From NCBI RefSeq assembly GCF_963662805.1, contig NZ_OY759869.1:302001-366000 (forward strand): a stretch of 64,000 bases of DNA. The letters run 5' to 3'. The notes below the pieces were generated by a model. That model did not search any database. It had not been told where the DNA came from and saw only the letters and a list, made by a program, of their open reading frames with translations. Source of the stretch: an uncultured Cohaesibacter sp. (GTDB lineage Bacteria > Pseudomonadota > Alphaproteobacteria > Rhizobiales > Cohaesibacteraceae). Positions within the stretch are counted from its first letter, which is position 1. The number at the start of each line of letters is the position of its first letter. Positions 41,729 through 50,118 of the stretch are shown here, one piece after another. A program made the translations under genes and the position numbers.

Positions 41729-42748
41729 TCAACTTTGCGACTTCGACGCACGAGGGGATTGCATCGAAGCGAACAGCACCGCGAAATGCTCGACGAGAGC
41801 GAGACGGTTGACGAACAGGAAGAAGATAAGCATCGCTCCCCACGCCAGATCGCGGACGAAATTTGACAGGCCGATGAAGTTCAGAAGACTGGTCATCAGC
41901 TGAAGGATCATCGCGCTGAGGACGACGTTGATCACACGCCCGTAGCCGCCGTCAGGCTTCACACCGGCCATGACGGCAATCAGGATGGCGACCAGCAGAT
42001 AGGTGGTGCCGTAGTCCCATTTCACATTGACGTTGCGAGCCGCGATGATGGCGCCGGACAGTCCGGCTAGAAGGCCCGAAATGCCGTAGGTGGTGACGAT
42101 GATCCGGGTGTGTGCAAAGCCACTGAAAGCGGCTGCTTTCTGGTTGGCACCCGTCATCATCAGCTTGACGCCATAGCGGGTGAACCGAAGCACGACTCCG
42201 AGCACCACGGCAACGACGATGAAGATCACGAAGCTCCACGGAATTCCCATGAAGAGGCCGTTGCCCATTTCATATAGGGGGCCGGGTGCGCCGATGCGAA
42301 CGGCGCGGCCATCGGACAGGACCACCGTCACGCCGGTGAAGAACATCTGTGTTCCCAGCGTGCAGAGGATCGGGGTGATGCCGAGTTTGGAAATGATGAA
42401 GCCGTTGAGAATGCCCCCGATGGTGCCGACGACGAGACAGCCGGCCACGAAAGCGATGGTGAAGACAACGGGCATGTCATCAACGGGGAAAAAGCTCAGG
42501 GCAAACAGGCCCGAGGCAACACCGGCAAGGTTGGCCATGGCGATGCCCGAGAGATCGATGCCGCCGTCGCCTGCGCACATGGCAAGCATGACACCGATCG
42601 CCAGCAGGCCGATTTCCGGAACCTGATTGGCCATGGACTGCAAATTGAACAAGGAAAGATATCCCCCGCCAGACGTGATGCCGCCAAATGCCAGCAGTGC
42701 CACGATCAGCACAATCAACAGGGAGAAGTTCTTATCCAGCTTACGCAT
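41729..42748 (-). CDS. CUT2-family ABC transporter permease (first of the dha operon)
   Basis: A 339-residue permease, first gene of the operon and divergent from the LacI regulator. VMLAMCAGDGGIDLSGIAMA carries the family GGIDLS motif near residue 63; AVMAGVKPDGGYGRVINVVL is the coupling loop, in which the usual LGG is replaced by AGV-KPDGG. About nine hydrophobic segments. GAAGGAGG lies before the ATG. The binding protein follows after 41 bp. Confidence 0.92.
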   Translation of the reverse strand: MRKLDKNFSLLIVLIVALLAFGGITSGGGYLSLFNLQSMANQVPEIGLLAIGVMLAMCAGDGGIDLSGIAMANLAGVASGLFALSFFPVDDMPVVFTIAFVAGCLVVGTIGGILNGFIISKLGITPILCTLGTQMFFTGVTVVLSDGRAVRIGAPGPLYEMGNGLFMGIPWSFVIFIVVAVVLGVVLRFTRYGVKLMMTGANQKAAAFSGFAHTRIIVTTYGISGLLAGLSGAIIAARNVNVKWDYGTTYLLVAILIAVMAGVKPDGGYGRVINVVLSAMILQLMTSLLNFIGLSNFVRDLAWGAMLIFFLFVNRLALVEHFAVLFASMQSPRASKSQS

Positions 42749-42777
42749 ACCTTCCTCCTTCAGTAAACGCCCTACCG

Positions 42778-42877
42778 AATTTAGTAAAAGGTTCTCATAT
42801 CTGCGAACTTATTTCAATAAAATTTTTGTCGTTCGGTGCAAAAATTTAGTGTATTTCACTTTATAATTTAGTAAAGT
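42778..42877. promoter_or_regulatory. Repeated LacI-type operator candidates in the divergent promoter
   Basis: AATTTAGTAAA occurs at 42778-42788 and 42865-42875, with a variant AATTTAGTGTA at 42843-42853. The core TTTAGTAAA is a palindrome around one base. The right-hand copy lies in a larger inverted repeat, ACTTTA...TAAAGT (42858-42877), which contains TATAAT (42862-42867), a consensus -10 box for rightward transcription of the LacI gene. Repressor binding there would block the regulator and, from the other copies, the leftward transporter operon. Confidence 0.6.
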
Positions 42878-42953
42878 TCATTGGCGACGAAGAGTGCGCT
42901 TGATCAGACGACGTGTAGCGTTGTAGGTGTTCTACTCAGGAGATAGGGATCGG

Positions 42954-44006
42954 ATGGAAGCAAAGTCGAAAAAGGCAGCTACCCTGAGACAAGTAGCCGA
43001 ACTGGCCGATGTTTCCATGGCCACCGCGTCGCTCGTCGTGAATCGAAAAGGCGAAATATCCTTCGAGACTCGCAACAGGGTTTTTCAGGCTATGGAGACA
43101 TTGAATTATGTCCCCAAACGTGACCGGCAACGGGGCGATCCTGTGGTTCCCGAGACCCTGAACACGGTACGGTTTCTCAAGGTTGCGCGGCATGGCCAGA
43201 CGGTGAACCGGGACCATAACGTGTTCATTTCCGACTATATCGACGGCATGTCCTTCGAGGCGACGCGGCTTGATTATTTCCTACAGGTCGTCTCCTACGA
43301 GAACTCGGACATCAACGAAATTCTCGAAGGAATGGCGGGCGCCGAGCTTAGCGGGTTCATCGCCCTTGGAACGGAATTGACGGACGAAGATATCGAATCG
43401 ATTCTGTCCCACAACCTGCCTTGCGTGATCATTGATACCCACAAGCCGTTCATGAATGGCAATTTCGTCAACATGGACAATGACCAGCTTGTCTATCGGG
43501 CTCTTGAATATCTGAAGAGCAAGAAGTTCAAGAGGATCGGCATGGTCGGCAGCCATTCGTCGGTTGCCAACTTCCAGCTGCGCCACGATGCATTCCTGCG
43601 CAGCATGGAGCGGCTGGAGCTTGAGGTCGATCCGGCCCAGATGCTGTCTGTTGCGTCAACGCTGGAAGACGCGTTCGAGGAATCCGTCGAGCAACTGGCC
43701 GATATCGACAGGCTGGCGGATGCCTATCTGTGTGCAAACGACATCATTGCCTTCGGCTTTGTGCGTGCCTTGCGCCGTCGTGGCGTTTCCGTGCCTCAGG
43801 ATGTGTCTGTCATCGGCATCGACAATCTGCCTACGGCTGCGGTCTTCGAGCCCCCCCTGACCTCGATTGATGTGCCAAAGCAGAAAATTGGTGCGATGGC
43901 CCTGCGTATCCTCGACGATCTGATCAGCAATGGCAAAGCGCAGCCTGCTATCAAGCTGCTGTTGTCCGGCGAGCTCGTCGTGCGCGACAGCGTGATGAGC
44001 AAATAG
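42954..44006 (+). CDS. LacI-family transcriptional regulator
   Basis: A 350-residue repressor. HTH with ATLRQVAELADVSMATASLV and the hinge RNRVFQAMETLNYVPKRD. The effector domain has the periplasmic-binding-like fold: FISDYIDGMSFEATRLDYFL, IGMVGSHSSVANFQLRHDAF, DAYLCANDIIAFGFVRALRR and VSVIGIDNLPTAAVFEPPLTSIDV. Start at 42954 because the HTH begins a few residues later and AGGAG/AGGGAT precede it; an in-frame GTG at 42927 is less likely. It is divergent from the polyol importer and dhaKL operon and most likely controls it. Confidence 0.92.
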   Translation: MEAKSKKAATLRQVAELADVSMATASLVVNRKGEISFETRNRVFQAMETLNYVPKRDRQRGDPVVPETLNTVRFLKVARHGQTVNRDHNVFISDYIDGMSFEATRLDYFLQVVSYENSDINEILEGMAGAELSGFIALGTELTDEDIESILSHNLPCVIIDTHKPFMNGNFVNMDNDQLVYRALEYLKSKKFKRIGMVGSHSSVANFQLRHDAFLRSMERLELEVDPAQMLSVASTLEDAFEESVEQLADIDRLADAYLCANDIIAFGFVRALRRRGVSVPQDVSVIGIDNLPTAAVFEPPLTSIDVPKQKIGAMALRILDDLISNGKAQPAIKLLLSGELVVRDSVMSK

Positions 44007-44212
44007 CTGTACGGCCCCGGATCTTCCACAAGCGTCTTAGTTGTCCCGTCATAGGATGCTGAGCAAACCATCCGTCTCTTCATTGACCGCAACTTGCTCG
44101 TCGTTGTAGGCTCCAGCCTCTCCCGCAGAAAACGGGATGCGGACGATGCGAACCATATTTTTCCATTCGTTCCGGCGCTCAAGTCCATCCAGCAGCTTTC
44201 CCGGGGAGTTTC

Positions 44213-45418
44213 ATGTCCATTTCAGTTTTTGGTGGCGGTCTGACTGGTTGCCTCATTGCGCTTGAGCTTGCGGAAGCTGGCAAAAAGGTCGTTCTGTTCG
44301 AGAAAGAAGCCGGGCTTCTGAGACGGGCCTCCCATGCAAATGAAGGCAAGATCCATCTCGGCTTTGTTTATGCTGCCGACGAGAGTTTCCGCACCGCAAG
44401 GCGGATGATCGACGATGCCTTGCAGTTTCGCCCGGTGCTCGAGCGCTGGATCGCGTCACGGGATTTCGACGAGATGCTCTATGACCGTTTCGACTATCTT
44501 GTTCCCCAGTCCTCCATGCTCTCTGTCGAGGCAATCGAGGCGCATTTCGCGTTGGTCTCACGCTACCTGGAAGAGCAGCTTTGCGCGGGCAAGGGACCCT
44601 ATTTGGGTCAGCAGGATCTTGAACCGGTTGTCCGTCGGGGCACTCCACACGACAACCTTCAGGCTGCGTTCACTACGCCCGAACGGGGCATATGGCCCGA
44701 CGCGGTCGCTCGTGTGATCGGGGAGACGGTTGCGAGCCATCCGAATATCGAGATCCGGACTGACCAAGCAGTCTTGAAGGTTGAACCAATGCGGAATGGC
44801 TGGCGGGTTCTTCTTGATCAGGCTGGCGCGCGCGATGAGGGACCGTTCGAGGCAGTTGTCAACTGCGCCTGGGCAGGGCGTCGGCGCATTGATGCGGCGT
44901 CCGGTCATGGCGATGGCGAGACATGGTTCTATCGCTACAAGTTCGGCGTGGTTCTGAAAAACGCCCGACAGGCCTTTGGCGGAGAAGTCCTGCGAAACAG
45001 CACTGCCATGCTTGGGGCTTATGGTGATAGTGTCTATCATGAACGGGAAGACAGTCTTTATTGCAGTTGGTATCCAGTCGGGATGTGCTTCAGCTGCGAG
45101 GAGCTTGTTGAGGATCGCCCACCGGTGATTGACGATCCTGAGGATGCGATGCTGAAAACGTGGGAGGGCTATGCCTCGATGGATCCGGCGTTCAAGGCGT
45201 TGGTTGACGGAAAGCCATTTGCTGATGCCACGATTGTAGGCGACTTCATTGCAGCGAGAGCCAAGACGGATATTCAGGACCCCAAGAGCAAGCTGCACGA
45301 ACGGCATGGTTATGGTGCTGTTGAGCTGGCACCGGGCTATTGGAGTGTTGAAACCGGCAAATATACCTCCGCGCCCCGGTGTGCGGATGCCTGCAGCAGG
45401 ATGGTCTTGGGGCGTTAG
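44213..45418 (+). CDS. FAD-dependent oxidoreductase (DAO family)
   Basis: A 401-residue flavoprotein of the D-amino-acid-oxidase/glycine-oxidase fold. The dinucleotide-binding motif ISVFGGGLTGCLIALELAEAG starts at residue 3 with the acidic FEKEA after the second strand; SHANEGKIHLGFVYAAD follows, a motif seen in DAO-like proteins of polysaccharide clusters; VNCAWAGRRRID and the C-terminal GYWSVETGKYTSAPRCAD contact FAD. The substrate is unknown. The next gene, a family 2 glycosyltransferase, starts 2 bp after its stop, so the two act together, perhaps oxidising a glycan residue. It is 206 bp behind the LacI gene; nothing recognisable lies in that gap. Confidence 0.82.
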   Translation: MSISVFGGGLTGCLIALELAEAGKKVVLFEKEAGLLRRASHANEGKIHLGFVYAADESFRTARRMIDDALQFRPVLERWIASRDFDEMLYDRFDYLVPQSSMLSVEAIEAHFALVSRYLEEQLCAGKGPYLGQQDLEPVVRRGTPHDNLQAAFTTPERGIWPDAVARVIGETVASHPNIEIRTDQAVLKVEPMRNGWRVLLDQAGARDEGPFEAVVNCAWAGRRRIDAASGHGDGETWFYRYKFGVVLKNARQAFGGEVLRNSTAMLGAYGDSVYHEREDSLYCSWYPVGMCFSCEELVEDRPPVIDDPEDAMLKTWEGYASMDPAFKALVDGKPFADATIVGDFIAARAKTDIQDPKSKLHERHGYGAVELAPGYWSVETGKYTSAPRCADACSRMVLGR

Positions 45419-45420
45419 GC

Positions 45421-46254
45421 ATGGTCTGGCTTTTCAAACGGCGACCGCTGGTGTCCATCTGTGTTCCTGCATACTATTCTCAGGCTTTCATCGCGTCGGT
45501 GCTGGACTCAGCGCTTGCGCAGACCGTGACAGACATCGAGATCATTGTCTCCAATGACGGTGGCATTGCCACCCCCGATCTCGAGCCCTACAGGATGCAT
45601 CCAAACATCAGGGTCATTGATCAGCGGCGGCGGTTGGGGTGGGTCGACAACACCAACTTTGTTCTGTCAAAGGCCAGAGGGCAGTATTTCATGGTGTTGC
45701 CCCATGATGACTTTCTGGCTCCCGCTTACGTTGAGGAGTGCCTTGTCTGTCTGGAGAGGGAGCCGAAGGCTTTCGCGGCCTACAGCGATATCGAATATCC
45801 GGATGGCATCATGGAAGCGTCGGACGTGCGCGGCGGGCTGAATGACCGGGTCCGTTACATGATGCAGAACCTTTACAATGGCTATAGCTATCGGGCGCTG
45901 ATGAGGCGGCGCTTCGCTGACTGGTCCGGCCTCAAATTGCGACACAATCCGCCGACCGATTTTTGCGTCGATACGACATGGATTCTGCAACAGGCGTTGT
46001 TGGGAGAATTGCGACGGGTTCCCAAACCGCTCTATCGCAAGGGCTACCACGAGCACAACACCCACACGAAATGGCAACGCATCCCCAAAGAGGATCTGAT
46101 TGCGGCCTGGTTGCAACATTGCGACACCCTCGGAGCCTTGGCGCGAAAGCGGGTCAGAAACCGCGCCTTCATCGCCGAACTCGTCGAACATCGGCGAGAC
46201 CCATGCCGCGTCCGCGAAACGCCTCCCTATCTACGCGCTGCGTTTCGCAAGTGA
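45421..46254 (+). CDS. Family 2 glycosyltransferase
   Basis: A 277-residue GT-A glycosyltransferase. VSICVPAYYSQAFIASVLDS is the nucleotide-sugar strand; IEIIVSNDGG; MVLPHDDFLAPAYVEECLVC contains the metal-binding acidic pair (HDD in place of DXD); TWILQQALLGELRRVPKPLY is the late acceptor region. The ATG at 45421 follows the upstream stop by 2 bp. No membrane segment. It is the only glycosyltransferase outside the 24-28 kb island and is paired with a DAO-like oxidoreductase. Confidence 0.85.
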   Translation: MVWLFKRRPLVSICVPAYYSQAFIASVLDSALAQTVTDIEIIVSNDGGIATPDLEPYRMHPNIRVIDQRRRLGWVDNTNFVLSKARGQYFMVLPHDDFLAPAYVEECLVCLEREPKAFAAYSDIEYPDGIMEASDVRGGLNDRVRYMMQNLYNGYSYRALMRRRFADWSGLKLRHNPPTDFCVDTTWILQQALLGELRRVPKPLYRKGYHEHNTHTKWQRIPKEDLIAAWLQHCDTLGALARKRVRNRAFIAELVEHRRDPCRVRETPPYLRAAFRK

Positions 46255-46277
46255 TCCTTCAACACTTTTCGCTAGCC

Positions 46278-47552
46278 CTATTGCATGAGATTGGGCAATC
46301 CTGTCGCCAGCACGGGAAAGATGCAGATCAGCAGCAGGACCACGAGGGGCGGGATCAGCCAGGGCAGGATGGCCTTGGCCAACTTGTGATAGGGGATCTC
46401 GCCAACTTGAGCGACCACGAACAGAGCCATGCCCATCGGGGGTGTCAGGGTCGAAATCATCAGATTGAGAACGACAATGATGCCGAAATGAACCGGGTCG
46501 ATGCCGAAACTCAACGCCAACGGTATGAGGATCGGGACGACCACCAGCAGGATGGCGAGACTTTCAATGAAGGCACCCAGAACGAAGATCATCAGGTTGA
46601 TGGCAATCAGGAAGCTGATTTTTGAATCAACGAAGGCCAGAAAGAAATTAGCGATCTGCTGAGGGGCCTGTTCTCTTGCGAGCACAAATCCTAGCACGGA
46701 CACGCCCGCTATGATCGTGCCGATGGTCGCCGAGGTGACGGCTGTTTCATAGACGGCGCGGAAGAAGCGTGGCCATGTCAGATTGTGATAGATCAGCAGG
46801 TCGATCAGGATAGCATAAAGCACCGTGACAGCCGCAGCTTCGGTTGGCGAAAAGAAGCCACTGAAGATGCCCCCGATGATGACAAAGGGGGTCAGCAAGG
46901 CCGGGAAGCTCTTGAGGAAGAGCGTGCCAACTTCCTTGCAGGAATAGTGATCATCCTTGGGATAGTTTCGCATCTTGGCGATGACATAGACCATGACCAT
47001 CAGGGCGACGGCGCAAAGAACGCCGGGCACCACTCCTCCCAGAAAGAGCTTGCCAATCGAAGTGTTGGAAATCACCCCGTAGAGAACCATGGTGATAGAG
47101 GGCGGAACGATGGGTCCGATCATCGACGAGGCGGCCGTGACCGAACCGGAGAAGGAATCATCGTATCCGGCATCTCGCATGGCCTTGATTTCCATCTTGC
47201 CGAGCCCGCCAGCATCGGCAACTGCAGAGCCGGACATGCCGGAGAAGAAGAGCGAGGCGAGAATATTCACATGGCCAAGTCCGCCGGTGAAACGGCCAAC
47301 AAGGGCGCGGGCGAAGCCGAAGAGATGGTTGGTGATCCCGGCCGAATTGAGGATGGCGGCCGCCAGCAAAAAGAGCGGGATTGCCAGCATGGGGAAGCTG
47401 TTGAGGCCATCGACCATTCTCTGCACCGAGAAGGCCATGCCCATGCCGGTGTGATAGAAATAGCCAATCGAGACAAGGATCATCGAAATGCCGACCGGCA
47501 CTCCGGCAAAGACCAGAAAGAGCCAGCTTGCGCAAATGATTATGAGGATCAT
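46278..47552 (-). CDS. dctM: TRAP transporter large membrane subunit DctM
   Basis: A 424-residue inner-membrane protein with about twelve hydrophobic segments, the ion-coupled channel of a TRAP importer. Family stretches: VPVGISMILVSIGYFYHTGM, FFSGMSGSAVADAGGLGKME, MIGPIVPPSITMVLYGVIS, and DPVHFGIIVVLNLMISTLTP followed by PPMGMALFVVAQ. The start overlaps the dctQ stop by 4 bp. Uptake is driven by Na+ or H+ rather than ATP. With the neighbouring sialic-acid-lyase-like gene a sialate-type substrate is plausible. It converges with the glycosyltransferase gene, 23 bp apart. Confidence 0.94.
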   Translation of the reverse strand: MILIIICASWLFLVFAGVPVGISMILVSIGYFYHTGMGMAFSVQRMVDGLNSFPMLAIPLFLLAAAILNSAGITNHLFGFARALVGRFTGGLGHVNILASLFFSGMSGSAVADAGGLGKMEIKAMRDAGYDDSFSGSVTAASSMIGPIVPPSITMVLYGVISNTSIGKLFLGGVVPGVLCAVALMVMVYVIAKMRNYPKDDHYSCKEVGTLFLKSFPALLTPFVIIGGIFSGFFSPTEAAAVTVLYAILIDLLIYHNLTWPRFFRAVYETAVTSATIGTIIAGVSVLGFVLAREQAPQQIANFFLAFVDSKISFLIAINLMIFVLGAFIESLAILLVVVPILIPLALSFGIDPVHFGIIVVLNLMISTLTPPMGMALFVVAQVGEIPYHKLAKAILPWLIPPLVVLLLICIFPVLATGLPNLMQ

Positions 47553-48037
47553 GCCTTTTTGCCTCCTTCAAGGTCGTCTTGTTCGCCCGAGGCAAGTTGT
47601 GACCAGATCCGATAGCTGACCCGCCAGATGATAAAGAGCGCGGCGACGGGGTAGGAGGCGTAAAGGACTGCATCCGAGAAAGGAAGTGTTACTGATTCAT
47701 TGGACCATGTGCGCAGGACCGTCTTGTAGCCGACCCACAACAGGTTGATGGTGACGGCCAGATAGATGAGATCGATCAGCGTAAAGAGCATGGTGCGGAA
47801 CTGCGGTAGAAAGGCGTCGATCAGGATGCTCATTCTGAGCTGGGCGTTCTTGCGCTCGGCCTCGCCGATAGCGATCATCGCCATCCAGACCCAGATCCAT
47901 CTGGCCATTTCCTCTGTCCAGACAGGGGCCGCAAACAATCCGAAGCGGCCAAAAACCTGCAGCAGTACAACGAAGATCAAGCCCAGAAACAGGATCGTCG
48001 CGGCGATGCCTTCAATGGAATATTTTCGTCTCGTCAC
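47549..48037 (-). CDS. dctQ: TRAP transporter small membrane subunit DctQ
   Basis: A 162-residue protein with four hydrophobic segments: ATILFLGLIFVVLLQVFGRF, EMARWIWVWMAMIAIGEAER, a third around TLIDLIYLAVTINLLWVGY and a final VLYASYPVAALFIIWRVSY. The RWxWxWxxxIGxA pattern is characteristic of DctQ subunits. The second of two adjacent GTG codons (48037) is chosen, with GGGAGG 7 nt upstream; the first GTG (48040) or an ATG at 48076 are alternatives. It couples the binding protein to DctM. Confidence 0.88.
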   Translation of the reverse strand: MTRRKYSIEGIAATILFLGLIFVVLLQVFGRFGLFAAPVWTEEMARWIWVWMAMIAIGEAERKNAQLRMSILIDAFLPQFRTMLFTLIDLIYLAVTINLLWVGYKTVLRTWSNESVTLPFSDAVLYASYPVAALFIIWRVSYRIWSQLASGEQDDLEGGKKA

Positions 48038-48090
48038 CACCTGTCCTCCCACAAAGCATGACGTTGCCGGCCTCATGAGAGAGGTGGCAT

Positions 48091-48122
48091 CATGGCGTGA
48101 TCACCGCTGCAACCACGCCATG
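48091..48122 (-). promoter_or_regulatory. Hairpin between dctP and dctQ
   Basis: CATGGCGTG (48091-48099) and CACGCCATG (48114-48122) are perfect 9-base arms around a 14-nt loop, 8 bp beyond the dctP stop and about 50 bp before the dctQ start. No T-run. Same placement as the hairpins behind the three ABC binding-protein genes. Confidence 0.55.
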
Positions 48123-48130
48123 TCTGAGTG

Positions 48131-49087
48131 TTACTTCATGAGCGATGTGACGCTGCCTTCTCCGAATTCAGCTTCCAGCTCTTCGTAATAAGGCTTCATG
48201 GCGTCGCGGAACGGACCGGTGTCAGGTTCGGTGATGGTGATGCCGAGGCCCTTGAACTTGCCGATCAGATCTTCTTCGGCTTTGTAGGTGAGGTCGTTGT
48301 TGACCTTGCGCCCGGCTGCGCTGGCTTCCATGAGCCAACCCTGCTCCTGCTCGGAGAGGGATTCCCATGTTTTCAGGGAGACCTGAACGGCTTCAGAGGC
48401 AACGAAGTGATTGGTCAGCGCGATGTATTTCTGCACTTCGTAGAATTTCATTTCCTCGATGGTGTTGAGCGGGTTTTCTTCGCCGTCGACCTGATTGGTC
48501 TGAAGGGCCAGATAGACTTCCTGGAAGGCAACCGGAGACGGTGAGGCACCGGTATTCTTGGCATAGGCGATGAGGAACGGGACGTTCGGGGTGCGCAAGC
48601 GCAGGCCCTTCATGTCTTCGAGCGAATTGATCGGCCGGTTCGAGGTGGTTTGACGCGTGCCGTAATACCAGACGTCAATGATTTTCACGTTGTTCTTGAG
48701 GAAGGCTTCGTCCATTTTCTGACCGAACGGGCCGTTGATCAGATCCATCAGATGATCGTAGTCCGATACGACATACGGCGCGCCGATCAGCTTCAATTCG
48801 GGAATGATGTAGCTCATGTCGGGATAGCCTGTCAGCGCCATGTCCAGTTCTCCCGCCTGGAGCTGCGCGACCATGGATTTGAAATCACCGAGCTGGGAGC
48901 CCGGGAAGACCTTCAGGGAAAGTTCTCCGCCAGAGACTTCCTTCAGAGTTTCATTGAACTGCATCACGCCCTTGTACAGGTTTGATGCTTCGTTGTTCTG
49001 CATGCCAAAGGTGATGGTCCGCGCTGCATAGGCGCTGGAGATCATCATGCATGTGGCGACTGTGCCCAAAAGTAGTTTCTTTAACAC
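48131..49087 (-). CDS. dctP: TRAP transporter substrate-binding protein DctP
   Basis: A 318-residue periplasmic binding protein with a signal peptide (about residues 1-21, LLLGTVATCMMISSAYA). Mature DctP-fold motifs: GVMQFNETLKEVSGGELSLK, VFPGSQLGDFKSMVAQLQAG, MKGLRLRTPNVPFLIAYAKN, where the arginine normally binds the carboxylate of the ligand, ALQTNQVDGEENPLNTIEEM and YIALTNHFVASEAVQVSL. The ligand is thus an acid, possibly a sialic or aldonic acid. It is 48 bp behind the GntR gene and may be read from the same transcript. Confidence 0.93.
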   Translation of the reverse strand: MLKKLLLGTVATCMMISSAYAARTITFGMQNNEASNLYKGVMQFNETLKEVSGGELSLKVFPGSQLGDFKSMVAQLQAGELDMALTGYPDMSYIIPELKLIGAPYVVSDYDHLMDLINGPFGQKMDEAFLKNNVKIIDVWYYGTRQTTSNRPINSLEDMKGLRLRTPNVPFLIAYAKNTGASPSPVAFQEVYLALQTNQVDGEENPLNTIEEMKFYEVQKYIALTNHFVASEAVQVSLKTWESLSEQEQGWLMEASAAGRKVNNDLTYKAEEDLIGKFKGLGITITEPDTGPFRDAMKPYYEELEAEFGEGSVTSLMK

Positions 49088-49135
49088 CTTAATTCCTCCA
49101 CTAAGATCGTCGTTTCAGGCAGCCCCGCCGCAGGG

Positions 49136-49882
49136 TCAGGATTGCCTGGTTGCTTTGGCCCCCACCGTGATCGATTGTGCGCTTTTCAGCCGTTCTCGGT
49201 AGGAACGGGTCAGGTGCTGATCCATCATGTCCGTGGCAGCGATGACATCGCCATCGATGATGTACTGACAGATCAGGCGGTGTTCTTCGTAGCTCCGGTG
49301 GTTCTGTTCGAAAGGGTCTTCCTCCGGTATTCGTCTTTCGAACAGGCCACTGACAAACATGTCGTGAAGCTGAAGAATAATGGGGTTGTCCAGAACGCAG
49401 ACGATGCAGCGATGAAAGGCGATATCGGTCGCTGCAAAATCCTTTGTTCCGATTGACTTGAAGTTTTTCTCAAGCGCCTTGGCAATTGCCGTCACCTGAA
49501 GATTGGATGCCATCTTAACCGCATGACGAACCGCGCCGATCTCGATGAACTGGCGCATCTGTTCAAGGTGGGCCCCGCTCTCCGCATCGCCCAGAAGGCC
49601 GCGGATGTGTTCGCCGGTCATTTGCAGGATGCCCTCAAGCGAAGGCTTGGTCACTCTGGGACGTTGGCCGGACGAGGCGCTCAGAAAGCCCTGAAGCCGC
49701 ATCTGTTTCAGGGCTTCGCGAACAGTCGGACGGGAGGTTTCGAACTGTTCACACAATTCCCGCTCGGTTGGCAGGATGGCACCTTCCTCCAGATCGCCCT
49801 GGCGGATCTGTTCAATGATCTCTTCCGCGATCTGGTCGGCCATTCGTTTGGAAACGATGGTTGCAATAGAGTCTTCAGCCAT
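49136..49882 (-). CDS. GntR-family regulator with FCD domain, NanR-like
   Basis: A 248-residue repressor. Winged HTH: LEEGAILPTERELCEQFETS followed by RPTVREALKQMRLQGFLSAS. The C-terminal FCD domain shows the metal-binding set Asp in DIAFHRCI, His in the same helix, and His in SYEEHRLICQYIIDGD plus DQHLTRSY. E. coli NanR has this architecture. It is divergent from the sialic-acid-lyase-like gene (236 bp apart) and directly ahead of the TRAP genes, so it probably controls both. A spaced inverted pair TTTGGT (49979-49984) and ACCAAA (50010-50015) in the divergent gap is a possible but unproven operator. Confidence 0.9.
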   Translation of the reverse strand: MAEDSIATIVSKRMADQIAEEIIEQIRQGDLEEGAILPTERELCEQFETSRPTVREALKQMRLQGFLSASSGQRPRVTKPSLEGILQMTGEHIRGLLGDAESGAHLEQMRQFIEIGAVRHAVKMASNLQVTAIAKALEKNFKSIGTKDFAATDIAFHRCIVCVLDNPIILQLHDMFVSGLFERRIPEEDPFEQNHRSYEEHRLICQYIIDGDVIAATDMMDQHLTRSYRERLKSAQSITVGAKATRQS

Positions 49883-50118
49883 TCAAGCGATACCCCCGGC
49901 TTCTCTCAGCTGTTTTCAGAGACCCATGGGTCTAACAGAAAACCGCGAAAAGAGAAATTGAACCGTCCTGACAAATATATTTGGTAATATCAAAACTATC
50001 TATTGTCAAACCAAAAGGTCGTGATATTGTTCTTTAAACAAATCAGATAGACGAATGGATAAATCGTAGCTTGGCTATTTTGCCATGTGAAAACAGCGAG
50101 AAATGGGAGGAATGGCCG

